From positions 3,628,298 through 3,692,297 of the forward strand of contig NW_008708707.1 of the NCBI RefSeq assembly GCF_000327385.1: a stretch of 64,000 nucleotides of DNA, given 5' to 3'. The first letter of the stretch is position 1. Every line of letters starts with the position of its first letter. Shown here piece after piece: positions 1 to 11,644 of the stretch. The notes under the pieces are model-generated. The model had not been told where the DNA came from, did not search any database, and saw only the letters and a list, made by a program, of their open reading frames with translations. The translations under genes and the position numbers were made by a program. This stretch comes from Lottia gigantea. Its lineage: Eukaryota > Mollusca > Gastropoda > Lottiidae.

Positions 1-3000
1 AATAATAGCCTATCAATCTGTGACAGTGAATAAACTACTTGTATATCCTATGAGTTTATCTTCTCCACTGCATGTCTTTATATATTATATAACATTCTTG
101 TATTATGTCATCAATTAATGTCACATTTGACTTCTGAATTTTTTGTGTAAGAATTTTCAGAGAATTTCAAGTATTTACCTGTAAAAAGAGGTGTAATAAA
201 AACTATTTGCTCTGATATATCTTGGTACAGGCAGACCAACAGTCTTGGTCGACTATTTTGTCACCGACTCGAATCTTGAGTGAAACTTGTGTGTCCATGT
301 TCAAAATTTGAGCCTTCAAATCCATGTGTATCCATAATTATTCATGTTTGAAAGTTAAAAATTTGACTCGAATTTTAGTGAGACTATGTCATATATAGAA
401 AACACATATATAGGAATAGACAGTGAAATTTCTAGTTTGAAGTACACATGACTTAAGATAACATAAAAAACTGTGTCTTCAAATCAAATCTGATACAATT
501 TAACTAAATCAAGGGCCATAAGTCAAAAACCATGTATCTCATTATTACCAAATTCAAACTTAATCAAGATTTCAATATATACAAGTTTCATCAAAATATT
601 ACAAAAACTGCAGCCTGTATGATGTTTAAATACACATAGGATGTACTTCAAATAACTGCAGCGCTCTTGTAGTTTCAAATTTCATTCTGAACTATTCATT
701 GATACATGCCAAGTAACATCTCAATAATATGATACAAATCTTCACTAACAAATTACCAAGTAGTATAGTTGATTAGAAACATGATCTACTTCTTGATAAA
801 AATTATTTAAAGATGGTCTTTCTTTTCTCCAGTTTTCTAAACCTCAACTACCTAAATATATATTATACTGAATTTTACAAATATAAATATAAATATAATC
901 TAAGACATCATTAATTTACATATGCATACATTGTTTCATCAAATTTAGATCACCTGTACCTTTATCACATTCACAATGCAATTGCTGTATCTGTCCACTT
1001 TCTAATATAAAATATATCATATCATTTGCAGTATTTTGATTTTTTTTATTGATATTTCAGTTATCACTGACTTGGTGGAATGGAAAATAAAAATGATGCA
1101 AATAGAAACTATAAATTTCTCTAGTGTAATTTTTGTTAAATCTTGCACATCAATATCATTCATGACTTACAAAATTAGGACTTGATCTTACCTTCTACAG
1201 GTAGTCTTGTCAATAAGTGAGTATATAATATTAACCACCAAGTAACTATATAATACTATTACTATCTATAGATAATAGGTTCTTATAACCCGTATATAAG
1301 TCTTTACCATTGTAAGCATAACTTACGGTAAAGCCTTTTAAAGCTGGTCACATAGAGGGGAGCAGAATGCATGCAAAACTTTATCTGCCAGATATCTGGT
1401 TTCAGATAAAAAATAAAAGTATAAAATTAAAAATATATATCAGACTTTATCAAATATTAAAATATCAAAGTGTTTTCAAATCAGAAGATTAAAATTAAAA
1501 AATTGCATTAAAGCTGCTGTTGTAACCAACTTCATTTTCTGAATACGTTGGACAATCATTTATAAGTTTAGAGAATCAGAAAAAGAAAACATCATTGGAA
1601 GTGTAATCTAATAAAATATAACCAAAAAGAGAGTGAATTTAGCCAATTATGACACATGTAAACTAACTGAATTGATGAAACCTACATCATAAATCAGGTC
1701 CACTGTCATGTACAACAGGTTTTGAGATATTTTAAATAAGAAATCACGCTGAAGTTTGACAAGTTTAGTTTGCTAAATTAAAATTTCTTGAAAAATCTCA
1801 CTGCCTATTCAATCCAAGCTATATTTTATATATTTTTATGGCAGAAAATGACCTCATTACAAGGGTTTAACTGTATATATCACGTTATCAATCTTTGGGG
1901 TTTATCAGATTTTTATCACTTTGCTATCATTAAGTAAATCCATCAATCTCTCTCTTATTAATCTATGTCATATTTCCTTATAAATCACATTTTTATCCAA
2001 ATTTCTGACAGACATCAAACTGATCATATTTGTCAGATCTCTTTTAGGGCAACAGAAAAAAACTTGCAAGTGACAGAAAGTCATGTTTTCAGTAGTATAG
2101 TTCAAGGTTTTGATGCAGCTGACCTATTTTAATATCCTATGTGGGAGCCGCGGTGGCAGAAAGTCCACGGTTCAATCCCAGCATAGATCAAGATAATTCC
2201 TTTTCCTCGTCAGTGGCAGGTATGAGGGGCTGACATGGAAAAAGCGTCTAGTCGTTCGGATGGGACAATAAACCAAGGCCCCGTGTGCTACAGGCTGTGT
2301 ATCATAAAGATCCCTTGACAGTTGGAAAGTATGGTGTTGTTGGTCTTCATCAGCCCAATAAGATGCAAAAGAGAAGGACATAAAATTCCATTCATTTCAT
2401 TTTCATAATCGTATCCTGTCTTACTAAACCATCACAAATTTTTATTATTTTTTTTAATACTTTTTCTTATTTGACCACAGTTCATGGTGTTGCAAATCAT
2501 GGAGGTCAATCTTAAAGGGACATGGTCAATTTTTGAACCTTCAAATTCATGTGTGTACAGAACTACCCATATTTCATGTGGACCTATAAAAAGGACAACT
2601 TTTAGATACTGTGCCATGTATAGAAAAGATATGAAAAAAATTGAAGAGATTATGGCACTGTCACACAGTTGTAGTTCTTCTAGAGACTATTTACCAAAAT
2701 TAGACTCTGAAAAATGTCAAACCATACCTTAAAGAGAGCGCAATATCAGTGTCAAATTCTCATATTCTCAAATCTACATAATATATAAAGAGAGATGTCA
2801 TCAATTGGCTTACTTTGGAGGTGCAGAACATCTGAAATTTTGGGCCAAATTCTTCTGAATCTACATAGATACATTTTGGGAGTGAAGCTTGCAACTTTGT
2901 ACTAATTATTTAGGAATGCTCAGGCAATAAGTAATAAGTAAAGAGGCTTGATTTAACTTACAAGTGGAAATGCAAATATTTCACTTCAAATCTTTGGTGG

Positions 3001-4035
3001 AGTAGTCACAAACAATCAACTTGAAGTCTTTCAAATAAAATATCAAAGAGAATAAAATACTTTCAATAAATCTTAAGTTTTCTTTCATATCTAAAGTATA
3101 GACAAATAGCTTTGAGAAGGTCTTGACATCTAGAGAGTTAAAATAATTTAAAAAGTAGGTCAATGCAGCAAAGTGTTCTGTAAGGTTATAGCCTTATAGG
3201 CCTGTATTTATCTATGCACAAGTAAATTGTGTAACAGTGTTATCTGTTATATCGTGGGTGACCGCTTGCAGCCTCGTATAACGAAATTACTTTTCGAGAA
3301 AAAAAAGCAAAAACTATTTGTAGGCATATTTTGTTAAAATCTTTTTTATTATTTTTTTTACCACTATATGTGGTTTTCATTCTTTGAAAATTTAAACTTC
3401 ATATAACAATTTGAGTACGCCCACCTATTGAACCAGTAACTCGTATAATAATTTTACTTAAACTTTTTACATATTTACTATTGGCCTTAATACAGGGGTT
3501 TTACCGTATTACTGTTTCGCTAACGTGTGATATCGAATGAGGAGATAACAATATAATGTCGATAGAAGTATGAATTGAGTGTAAATTGTGGATTTATCAA
3601 ACAATTAAAACTACCTGGATTCATAATGATCCTGAAATCATAGATTCATTCATTTTCTACTGCATTCCTACATGTTTTCAGTCAACAAATGTTTTGACGA
3701 CAAGAAAACTTGGAAGTAAATAAACTTTTAGTTTAACACCCTAAAAGGGAAATACGTCATATGTCTACTGGTGACGTATTGTGTATTAAAATAGTCATTA
3801 TCAGAAAACTGGGGAAGCCCCCATATACAGCCCTGATTTTTTGTGATTATAGTATAAGATGCATATGTGGTATTAGCAAATCAAAATATTTATAATAGGA
3901 GTAAGGAATAAAAACAGGTTTATCATGGCCTTAATTTCTAGAAAACAGTTTTTGGAACCCATATGTCAATAATAGTAGGCTAGCTGTGGGCTAGACCTAT
4001 ACTATGCCTAGGCCTACTATGTAGTACAGTTTGCT
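1..4035. other. Repeat-rich non-coding DNA
   Basis: No coding exon is supportable here. The stretch is AT-rich and holds fragments of dispersed families: a diverged piece of the GGGACA MITE-like family at about 280-500, a copy of the 'TTACCAAATTC' family at about 505-605, a tRNA-derived SINE at 2141-2405 and another GGGACA-family piece at about 2505-2740. Short ORFs of 60-82 codons on both strands fall inside these repeats and show no splice structure or recognisable protein family. Confidence 0.6.
2141..2405 (+). mobile_element. tRNA-derived SINE, family A (fullest copy)
   Basis: The head starts with GGGAGCCGCGGTGGC and carries a B-box-like GGTTCAATCCC at 2169-2179, as expected of a tRNA-derived RNA polymerase III promoter. 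The body contains ACAATAAACCAAGG, a 'GATCCCTTGACAGTTGG' segment and an end reading AAATTCCATTCATTTCATTTT. The same body recurs, mostly in reverse orientation, at 16252, 36003, 38090, 45176, 59640 and 60750. The A box looks degraded. No protein is encoded, so movement would depend on a LINE in trans. Confidence 0.7.
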
Positions 4036-4039
4036 CAAG

Positions 4040-4262
4040 TACTGTCTACAGGCTACTGACTACAGGCCACCGACTACAGGCTACCGACTACAGGCTACTG
4101 ACTACTGGCTACTGTCTACATGCTACTGTCTACAGGCTACTGACTTCAGGCTACAGGCTACTGGCTTCAGGCTATACTGACTACGGGCTACTGACTACAA
4201 GCTAATGTCTACAGGCTACTGACTACAGGCCACTGACTACAGGCTACTGACTACAGGCTACA
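4040..4262. repeat. 14-bp minisatellite
   Basis: About 16 imperfect tandem units of CTACTGACTACAGG, with variants such as CTACCGACTACAGG, CTACTGTCTACATG and CTACTGACTTCAGG. The variants are interspersed, which suggests repeated slippage or gene conversion. There is no open frame across the array. Confidence 0.9.
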
Positions 4263-4379
4263 CACTGACAACATTTTCGGTAACACGGAGCGCAACATGG
4301 CCGCAACAGACATGGACAACACAAATCCGGTCCTGTATAAGGCGCTCCCAGACAAGTTCAGTTCGACAACATGCTGCTG

Positions 4380-4445
4380 AATCTGTCGAGGGCTCTGATT
4401 GGCTGTATTCGCTAACGAACAATCCAATCAAATCGCTATATACAT
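4380..4445 (-). repeat. Single arm of the CCAAT-hairpin repeat
   Basis: The text from TGATTGGCTGTATTCGCTAA through CAATCCAATCAAATCGC matches one arm of the long hairpin at 6957-7113 with several substitutions. The second arm is not present nearby. This shows that the hairpin belongs to a dispersed family. Confidence 0.65.
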
Positions 4446-4855
4446 TCCGTCATACAAGAAAGGTGTTCTAAGACGAAGTTGGCAATGCCTTGACATTATG
4501 AAGATGAAACATGCTACGAAATAAGATTACTTCTAAAGTTTGAGAAGTCAAACAATGCAAAATAAAAATTAACGATGCAAATGAAAAATTATAAAATATA
4601 AAATTCTAGTCACAATTAGGTAAACCAAAATAATTAAATTGGAAAAAACAACATAATATTATAAATATTTCTTACCAGTTTGACGTTTATACTTTGAGTT
4701 CATGATATTACAATGACAGAAATGAAGCGTTGGAGGATATTAAATGAAAAACGTTGAAGTTGAGAATAAAGTGTCTGTTTTGAAGATTAATTACCTGGTG
4801 AAATAATAAAGTATTGTCATATCTCACTTCTCGTCATAATAAACATGTAATAGGA

Positions 4856-4917
4856 CGTGCTTGGGGAGGGGACTAGTGAGATTTACGTGCCGGGGGGAGG
4901 GGACTAGTACGATTTAT
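4856..4917 (+). repeat. 30-bp G-rich tandem duplication
   Basis: Two adjacent units of about 30 bp, each reading CGTGC, a G-rich run (GGGGAGGGGACTAGT) and GATTTA. The second unit extends one G run to six. The clustered G runs could form a G-quadruplex on the plus strand; that is inference only. Confidence 0.7.
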
Positions 4918-5052
4918 GTTCCTAAATTAAATCTTTACACCTCCTATTGTTTCTCTTCTCACCGCAAACAATTCAAGTGGACTCAATTCAATAAATCATT
5001 CTCGATAATTTGATTTGTATTTCATATGCACCGCATATTCTAGAATCAGGTC

Positions 5053-5397
5053 CTTAAAGGGACGGATGCGCCATTTTGGGAGGTTGATTTGAGTCTTGAA
5101 TATATGTAAATAGTCTTCAGAAATACTAGAAATGTACGAAAAGCACAAAATATATTCCTTCCTTTAAAAATACTTCACTATTTCTATATATGTCTTTTCT
5201 CCATATCACAGTGTATCTTAAAATGACGAGTCATTATTTTAACATTCAAACGCAGATAATTCTGGACACACATGGATTTGAAGGATCCAATTTCGATGGT
5301 GTGCTGTGAACACTATTACTGATTAGCGCAGGTAAAGAATTCCAGTTTCTGAGCCTGAGGTATGATTGGTCCAAAAAATGGTCCACCTGTCCCTATA
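5053..5397. mobile_element. MITE-like element, GGGACA family (fullest copy)
   Basis: About 345 bp, bounded by CCTTAAAGGGACGGATG on the left and CACCTGTCCCTATAA on the right, which are imperfect inverted repeats of each other. Inner landmarks are TATGTCTTTTCT, GACGAGTC and GAACACTATTACTGATT. Related segments lie at about 280-500, 2505-2740, 7285-7535, 13395-13670, 14750-15080 (reverse) and 38490-38650. It has no coding capacity. The copies are well diverged from one another, so the family looks old. Confidence 0.65.
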
Positions 5398-5969
5398 AAC
5401 CCATACCTATTTTGAATCAATATAGACAGACAATAATCGTATTAAGATAGTTTTTAAGTTTTGGGGATTTTCTTTTTTGACCGGATTAAGAAAACTTGTG
5501 GAAATCGAGCTTGGTAACTTTCGCGGACGTGATTCAATAATATCATCTTCAAGATGAAAATCTATCGAGATCACAAGACAAATGTGATGTCAAGGGCAAT
5601 AAGCCATAAACCATGCATCGAAAATTAACGATTAACGATTGAGAAAAACCAAAATGCATCATAGTATGCATACAAAACTTTTAGCAAAATTTGATCCTCT
5701 ATAGCATTCACCAGTCAATTTCGACATTATGGATAAGTAAAGCGCAATAACTCAAAATATATTCAGCGAAAACTTAAAAATATAGAATTCATCCGAGATT
5801 TTATTCGATTAAAAAAAAAACTGGGCATATTGCTGCTTAAAATATTAGACTTTTACATGCATGTAAACAAAACGATTTTGAAGTTTGCATTCTGTTCAAA
5901 TACTCCAAACGACCTATCAATAAAGGATAAATTCGATACGTTAAGTATATAAACTACACCTTAAGAACG

Positions 5970-6310
5970 TCACCGTATGATCGAACCATTGCACGAAAGG
6001 TGTCTTGAAGTATATTGGTTATTGGAAAAATATAGACAATACCAACCATTCACAATCAAATCATTCCAGAAAGGAACTTGTTCTGGACAATCAAATGACA
6101 CCAAGTATTGAGCGTCGACCGGAAACATCGTCGCAAACATAGAGCACTTGTACTCACCAGAAGCCGCACCAGTGGGGGCATTTGATTTCTTTTTCGATTG
6201 AAAATTGGAGTTATTTTTTTTATTTATCCAATAGTTGGAGGAAGTAGGCCTAGTATTAAGGTACAAGAAATATAAATTGTAAGAATGCGAGACGAGAAAC
6301 AATGATGTGA
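5970..6310 (-). CDS. Weak candidate exon with a strong donor
   Basis: On the minus strand the text CTGGTGCGGCTTCTG is followed directly by GTGAGTAC, a near-consensus 5' splice site at about 6159. The reading frame before it would end KKKSNAPTGAASG. I see no convincing acceptor or start, and no recognisable protein family. It could be an exon of the gene whose first exon lies at 10604-10364, or chance. Kept only because the donor is good. Confidence 0.15.
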
Positions 6311-6712
6311 GCGGATCGAAAACAATCCTGATACATACGGAATTCCAGTTCGTGGTCTTTTGGTTTGATTACGAGAAATTACAAGCCTAGACCACAAGCA
6401 GTTTAGCAATCACATCAAATTTGATTCAATAGTTATAAAAACTAAAATGCTAAAAATGAATCCAGGGTAAAAAACTGAAAAGAAAATGGATCCGGGGAAA
6501 AAAAAGTTAATAGACGTCTCGGATTGAATAAGGCTAAAACCCTGAGGCTGATTGAACGGTGATTGTTATATAAATCACACTGAACAATCTAAATCAATCA
6601 CTACCCGTCATTTCTTCATGTTATTAAAATAATATAGTGTAAGAGAAAAAAACTATTAATCAATTTATTAATCAACAATAGTTTAATTAGTTGAACACAA
6701 TGTTAGTTTTCA

Positions 6713-6745
6713 CCTAATGATGACAATGTAAAGTGTCGAAACTTT
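6713..6745 (+). other. Stem-loop with hammerhead-like core, copy 1
   Basis: TGATGA, then a stem GACA/TGTC, then GAAAC, followed shortly by CAATAAA. It resembles the CTGATGA-stem-GAAA core of hammerhead ribozymes, although the base before TGATGA is A rather than C. Related motifs are on the minus strand at 36540-36575 and 52197-52233. No complete stem I or stem III was found. Confidence 0.35.
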
Positions 6746-6956
6746 GCGTACAATAAATCCCCCGAGTAGCATTGTGTTCATTAGAGCCAAACATCGACCA
6801 GACAATGTAAGATTACAGACTTAACAGTAGTGATCGGTTTGAGCTAAGTGCTAACTGAGAGCAACAAGTCTTCCGTCACTTCTACTGCGAGTTCATCGAA
6901 AGCAAGTGGCTCTACCCAATAGGCTGCAATGGTCACCCGATTTGTGTCAAGGAATT

Positions 6957-7113
6957 TTGTGAATGTAGTGATTTAATTGGATTGTACGCTAGCGAATACA
7001 GCCAATCAGAGGCCCCGACAAAAAAGGCAAATTGTCTGAGCGTGTAATCAGGGACTATAATGATTGGCTGTATCCGCTTGCGTACAATCCAATTAAATCA
7101 CGGCATTCACAAA
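6957..7113. repeat. Long hairpin with 53-bp inverted arms
   Basis: Left arm 6957-7009 and right arm 7061-7113 are inverted repeats separated by a 51-bp loop. Over the inner 41 bp they match at 39 positions, and outer text TTTGTGAATG/CATTCACAAA also pairs. Each arm includes the CCAAT-containing words ACAGCCAATCA and CAATCCAATTAAATC. A single diverged arm occurs at about 4385-4432, so this is probably a foldback or MITE-like element. No gene is present. Confidence 0.8.
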
Positions 7114-9069
7114 CGTTCGCAATATAAACGTTGTGTTTTGTTAAAAAGAATACTAGTTTAAAACTAGTTCAAGCAAGTCATATTTTAGTGCTCATAACCC
7201 TGTTGTTGAGTGCTGAAACCTTTTAATCTATTATAGGCCTACTAAAGGAATAATATAGCGTTAATTAATAAGCATACATGTATTCTGAAAGAGGAATGGC
7301 AAAGATAAATTTAGTTATGATATGAATTATCCATGTTTGAAAGTTAAAAAGGCGAATCGTCTTTTCTTGAGACACTGCCACAGATAGAAAAGATATTTAT
7401 AGAAATAGGAAAATAAATTCCTAGTTTTATATATTTTTGAAGGAATTTTACGCTTTACGTACATTTCTAATACATCTGAAGACTATTTACATACAAATCA
7501 ATCCCCCAAATTTTGAGCATCTGTCCCTTTAAGTCAAAGTGGTTGTGCCTTGTTACTTGAAATGGCAACGGTCATGTGATATTTATATGCATGTTCCTTT
7601 ACGGAGAAAAACAAGAGTGACATTAATTTCTACAATAAGATAGACACCTGTTGTTTATGAAGGCATGCAAGGCAATACCGTCTCCTATATGAGCAAGTTT
7701 CATAGTGTTGTGACATAGGCCTATATACGTTTATTAGATTCTGTCGAGCGATCATAGGATGGAAACAGGAAGTGTGGTGATTCAATCATCTCAGAGCCGT
7801 CAACATCTCATTAACTTTTTTAACAAGACAAAGTGGACTGCTCGTCTGTATGTGCACGAATAATGTCACATATAAAAGAGAATTGTTTATAGTTTTCTTC
7901 CACATTTTTTATACGTCCATATGAAATGGGGTCCACAATCGCTCGTAAACACCCAGGAAAGAACAATTCTTGACAGATTTTGACGAAACTATTGAAATAA
8001 AAAAATCTAAAAAAATTGAGTATGAGTTATTGCCGTGGTTCTATAAAAAGCACAATTCCTGACAGATTTTGCTGAAACATTTGGCATGAGTGTTTGTAGC
8101 ACAGAACAATTTTATAACAGATCTTTAGGTGCGTATCGTCCCTGAGTGTAACACAACTTTACTCAATAATACAACTTTTTAATTCAAAAAATATTTCAGA
8201 GAAAGGATCCACCGGTCACTCGCAAATATACCTTTTCTAGAGTTATTTCCCTTTAATTGAAATCAAGGAATAAGCGTCTATGTGGAGTTTATACAACTTC
8301 ACACTGATTTATAAGCGCGCATATTACATTGGTGTATTTAGGGGTTTTGACATTATGTAGGCCCCACGCCCACCTACTCCCACAGGAAAATTTTGAAGTG
8401 AAAATTAGGAATTCTTAATGCCTAAATTTAATCTCGGGCCATCTGAAATAGGTTGGCTTCTGGATACCTCCGATAGCTCTCCTTGCCTCGAAGAGACACC
8501 TCTCATTTTGCCATCCTCAGATACTTTCCAGATACTTTATCTGGTGTATCAGTCAATAGCCCTTTAAAATGATATAAACGAATAGTTTGACTTTGAAATT
8601 AGCATATTTTTTGGGAGGTATTTTGATATATCAGCCAAACATACTATAACTCACACCACATTGTAAACAGCGATAAAATTATTCATATTTTCAAAAAGAA
8701 TGTGCATTTTTTAAGAATTATAATAACACGTTTTAAAAATGTTTAACAAAACCATTGAATGAAGGTGTATTGTAGTTATAGAGATTCACCAAGTTATCAA
8801 TGTTAACACTGTAAACAACATGCTTTCATTGGAGATCTAGAAATACTGACAAAAACATTTACTTTAACATAACCTATACGTTAATAGTATTGATTCATAA
8901 ACGCCATGTTCGAGGGGACACCGCCTATTTTTTTGCGAATCCACATAAAAGAAAAAAAAGAGGGAGGGTCTTGTCAAGGAGAACAGTTTTTGAAAATAAA
9001 AGGCTTAAATCTAGCATATTATGCAATTTGAAAGAGTTTACTTTCAAGATTATTACATACAATGAAATT
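7114..9069. other. Non-coding, diverged repeats
   Basis: No exon is supportable. A GGGACA-family fragment occupies about 7285-7535 and ends in CTGTCCCTTTAAG. A short internal near-duplication around 'ACAATTCTTGACAGATTTTG' and 'ACAATTCCTGACAGATTTTG' occurs at about 7961-7981 and 8050-8070. An open frame at 8890-9153 lacks an ATG start and overlaps the left arm of the next element. Confidence 0.5.
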
Positions 9070-9070
9070 A

Positions 9071-9520
9071 GTCCGAAACATCTACCTCTATTCCAGATGG
9101 ATATTTTGACAGTTGTCAGCTGCAGTAGAGTCAGAAGAAAAAGACCCTGTTAAATGGGGATTTTCCACACCTCCAAAAATGCGTTTTCTCTAACATAATA
9201 CAGAATTATTTTAAGATGATTAGTGTTGGGCATCACCGTAACTTTCGTTTTGTTAGTATGACATGACTCTGTGACCTTTGAACTTTTATTGAAAAGGAGA
9301 CATGTCATAAATTGAGTAGAGAGACAATGATAGTATGAAAGTGCAAAAATATTCATTTTCCAAATAAACATGGGTTTTTCAGATCCGAGGTATCTAAATA
9401 GGTTTAAAACCCCCGCAACTACGGAGATGCGGAATGTCCCCATTTAACAGGGCTTATTATTTCTGTCTCTACACCAGCTGACATCTTTCCAAATAGATAT
9501 CAGAGCCAAATGTTTCGGTC
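9071..9520. mobile_element. MITE-like element with nested long inverted repeats
   Basis: An inner pair of perfect 16-bp inverted repeats, CCCTGTTAAATGGGGA at 9145-9160 and its reverse complement at 9437-9452, sits inside a longer imperfect inverted repeat that reaches outward to GTCCGAAACAT (9071) and ATGTTTCGGTC (9520), including a shared GTCAGCTG. The interior has no transposase. A related element lies at 59067-59430, and a lone end resembling GTCCGAAAGATCTGCCTCTAT lies at 33859-33885. No clear target-site duplication is visible. Confidence 0.7.
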
Positions 9521-10363
9521 TACAATGAAAAAGCCTATATGGAAGCTGGTTTGGTTTTGCTTTTTATGATTTCTTCGTCTCCATTTCAATCTAACATGTC
9601 TATACCATAGTCGCAATCTAATGACGTTTATCTTTAAGTTAAATCAATCAAAGGTCATGTTTGTACACGATGTAGGGCATTGGGATAGTAAACCCAAAGG
9701 TGCTGTCATATTTCGCTACGTTTGGTTTCACTATCACACATTTCGACATTGTTAACAATAAACGGGATCCTCCTAGACCTGTACACCGCCAACTCAGCCG
9801 CTGTCGTCAGTCACTGCTGACTTGTAGCAACCACTGTCATGAATTTTCAACTGAAGTAGAAGAGCAGGTTTGACAGAAGTCGACTGATTAATTTTAGAGT
9901 ATGAAACTTCTGCGAGGTGTCACATGCGTCTAAATTGGATACCACCTGGAGTTTATCATTCGCTGCACGTGCTAAATAGGTCAAGTTGAGGCGAGATGCA
10001 GACAAAAATGTCAAGAAGATATAAAAAAAAATATTCCCCAAATAAGTTTATTCCTAAAGTTATATTATAAACGGAATGTGGTAAACGTCCAGGGTTCAGC
10101 AGTTAGTTAGCCGACTAAGCAGTTTGAATATATATCATACGACTAAAACGTGTCCTACATTATACGCTTTGAATGAAATAACGTCATTAGAATAGGACTG
10201 TGGAAGAAAACTTGTTAGATTACAATGACCAAAAAGAGAAGAAAACGAAGAAAAAAAGAAAATGTCATCTAATTGACCTTTTTTAGACTGTGGAGCACAA
10301 TTTGATTATCTTATTGTCTAAAAACCTGTAGTTTTACTACCTGAATATTAAACACCAACTTAC

Positions 10364-10604
10364 CGTCAGCGTTCTTAGAGTTACACGTTGATAATACTGT
10401 ATTAGAATCAATGACAGAATCTGGTAATTTTCTGTAGATTCCATTTTGCCCGTCGTCAACTACTCCACTGTTTTCTGATGGTTCCCAGGATAAGGAGACC
10501 TTCACGTTTTCAGGCTTTACGTTATGTCCTTTTGGTGATGTCTTCTCTTCTTTGAGATAAGCTTCGTTTATCACTCCAGATTTCTTGTCGGAATCTTTAT
10601 CCAT
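10364..10604 (-). CDS. Orphan first coding exon, unknown protein
   Basis: An ATG at 10604 opens a frame of about 80 codons with normal, hydrophilic, Lys/Asp/Ser-rich composition (start MDKDSDKKSGVINEAYLKEE). It ends at a strong donor, GACG followed by GTAAGT, at 10364/10363. The exon has no signal peptide or membrane segment, consistent with the cytosolic N-terminus of a larger protein, perhaps a transporter or scaffold; I do not recognise it. Later exons should lie at lower coordinates. I could not find them in 1-10363, so they are either small or beyond the window. It is unlikely to be a repeat, because no similar text occurs elsewhere in the window. Confidence 0.5.
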
Positions 10605-11644
10605 AATTCAGATTGAAAACACGACGTAAATCTGTGCTGATTGTCCAGTATTAAATCTACATTAGAAAAAAATCAAACTCGTCCATCATATACCATCTTG
10701 ATGATTTCAAACATATTCAAATATCAACAAAACTTGAAAACCAAACTCGAACATATTCAAATTAAAGAAATAGTAAGCTGAATACTTTAGTGTGTAGGAT
10801 TATGTGAATGGAAATCAGAGAGAAGGTATGGCACCTTCACCAACAGATCTTCGAAGAACCACCAGATTTAAAATTACAAGTTGATTATTAGTTTAATCTA
10901 ATTGCAGACACAAAACATTTTTATTTTATTTATTTTAGTCCTGCACAGTCGAAATGAAATCACGTGATATGTTAACAAAAAAAGAAAAAAATCACCAACA
11001 AATAAATATGAGAAATGATAAGCTTACTTCCCGGATTCACACTGATTTCAAAGAAATAGACCAAAAGTGTCAACAACTTATTATAATTCTAAAGTCTTTC
11101 ACAAACTCAGATAAAAATATCTTTTGATCCAACACAAAATAATATTAAAAATAATACAATAGAAATATAACAAATATAGCAAGTGATAGGTAATATAAAA
11201 AACTTCAGCTATAAAGAGGATGTTCAGTAAAGAGCATAATTTACGATTACCACAACAAATTTCATCTCAATTTTACAGAATTGTTCCTAGCATTTCTACC
11301 TTAATCAAAAATCATTGTGAACTGAATTACAGCTAGCAGAATAACTATATAAAGAGGATAGGACAACCGTGAACAGGGAAATAAATCACCAATTCATACC
11401 ACAGTGGATTTCATGATAGCTCCTATCTTGTGGAAGACATCTTATAGACTGATACAGAACTTGTACCGTATTATACCAAATCTGTTCCAAACTATAGTTT
11501 GAACGCCAATGTTGAAGGCTTCGAAATTTCAGTTATTAACATTAAGATCAAGGTGAAATATAGTATTCTTTCTTTCATCACGTTCACACGCCAATTCTGA
11601 TGGGGGTTTTACAATGTAAAGGGTAGTAAATTTAACTACTTTTC

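Noticed and set aside
2432-2732. Overlapping 61- and 82-codon frames at 2432-2732
   Set aside because: They fall inside a GGGACA-family fragment with no coding signature.
8890-9443. ORFs at 8890-9153 (+) and 9150-9443 (-)
   Set aside because: They lie in or across the inverted-repeat element at 9071-9520; the first lacks an ATG and neither resembles a transposase.
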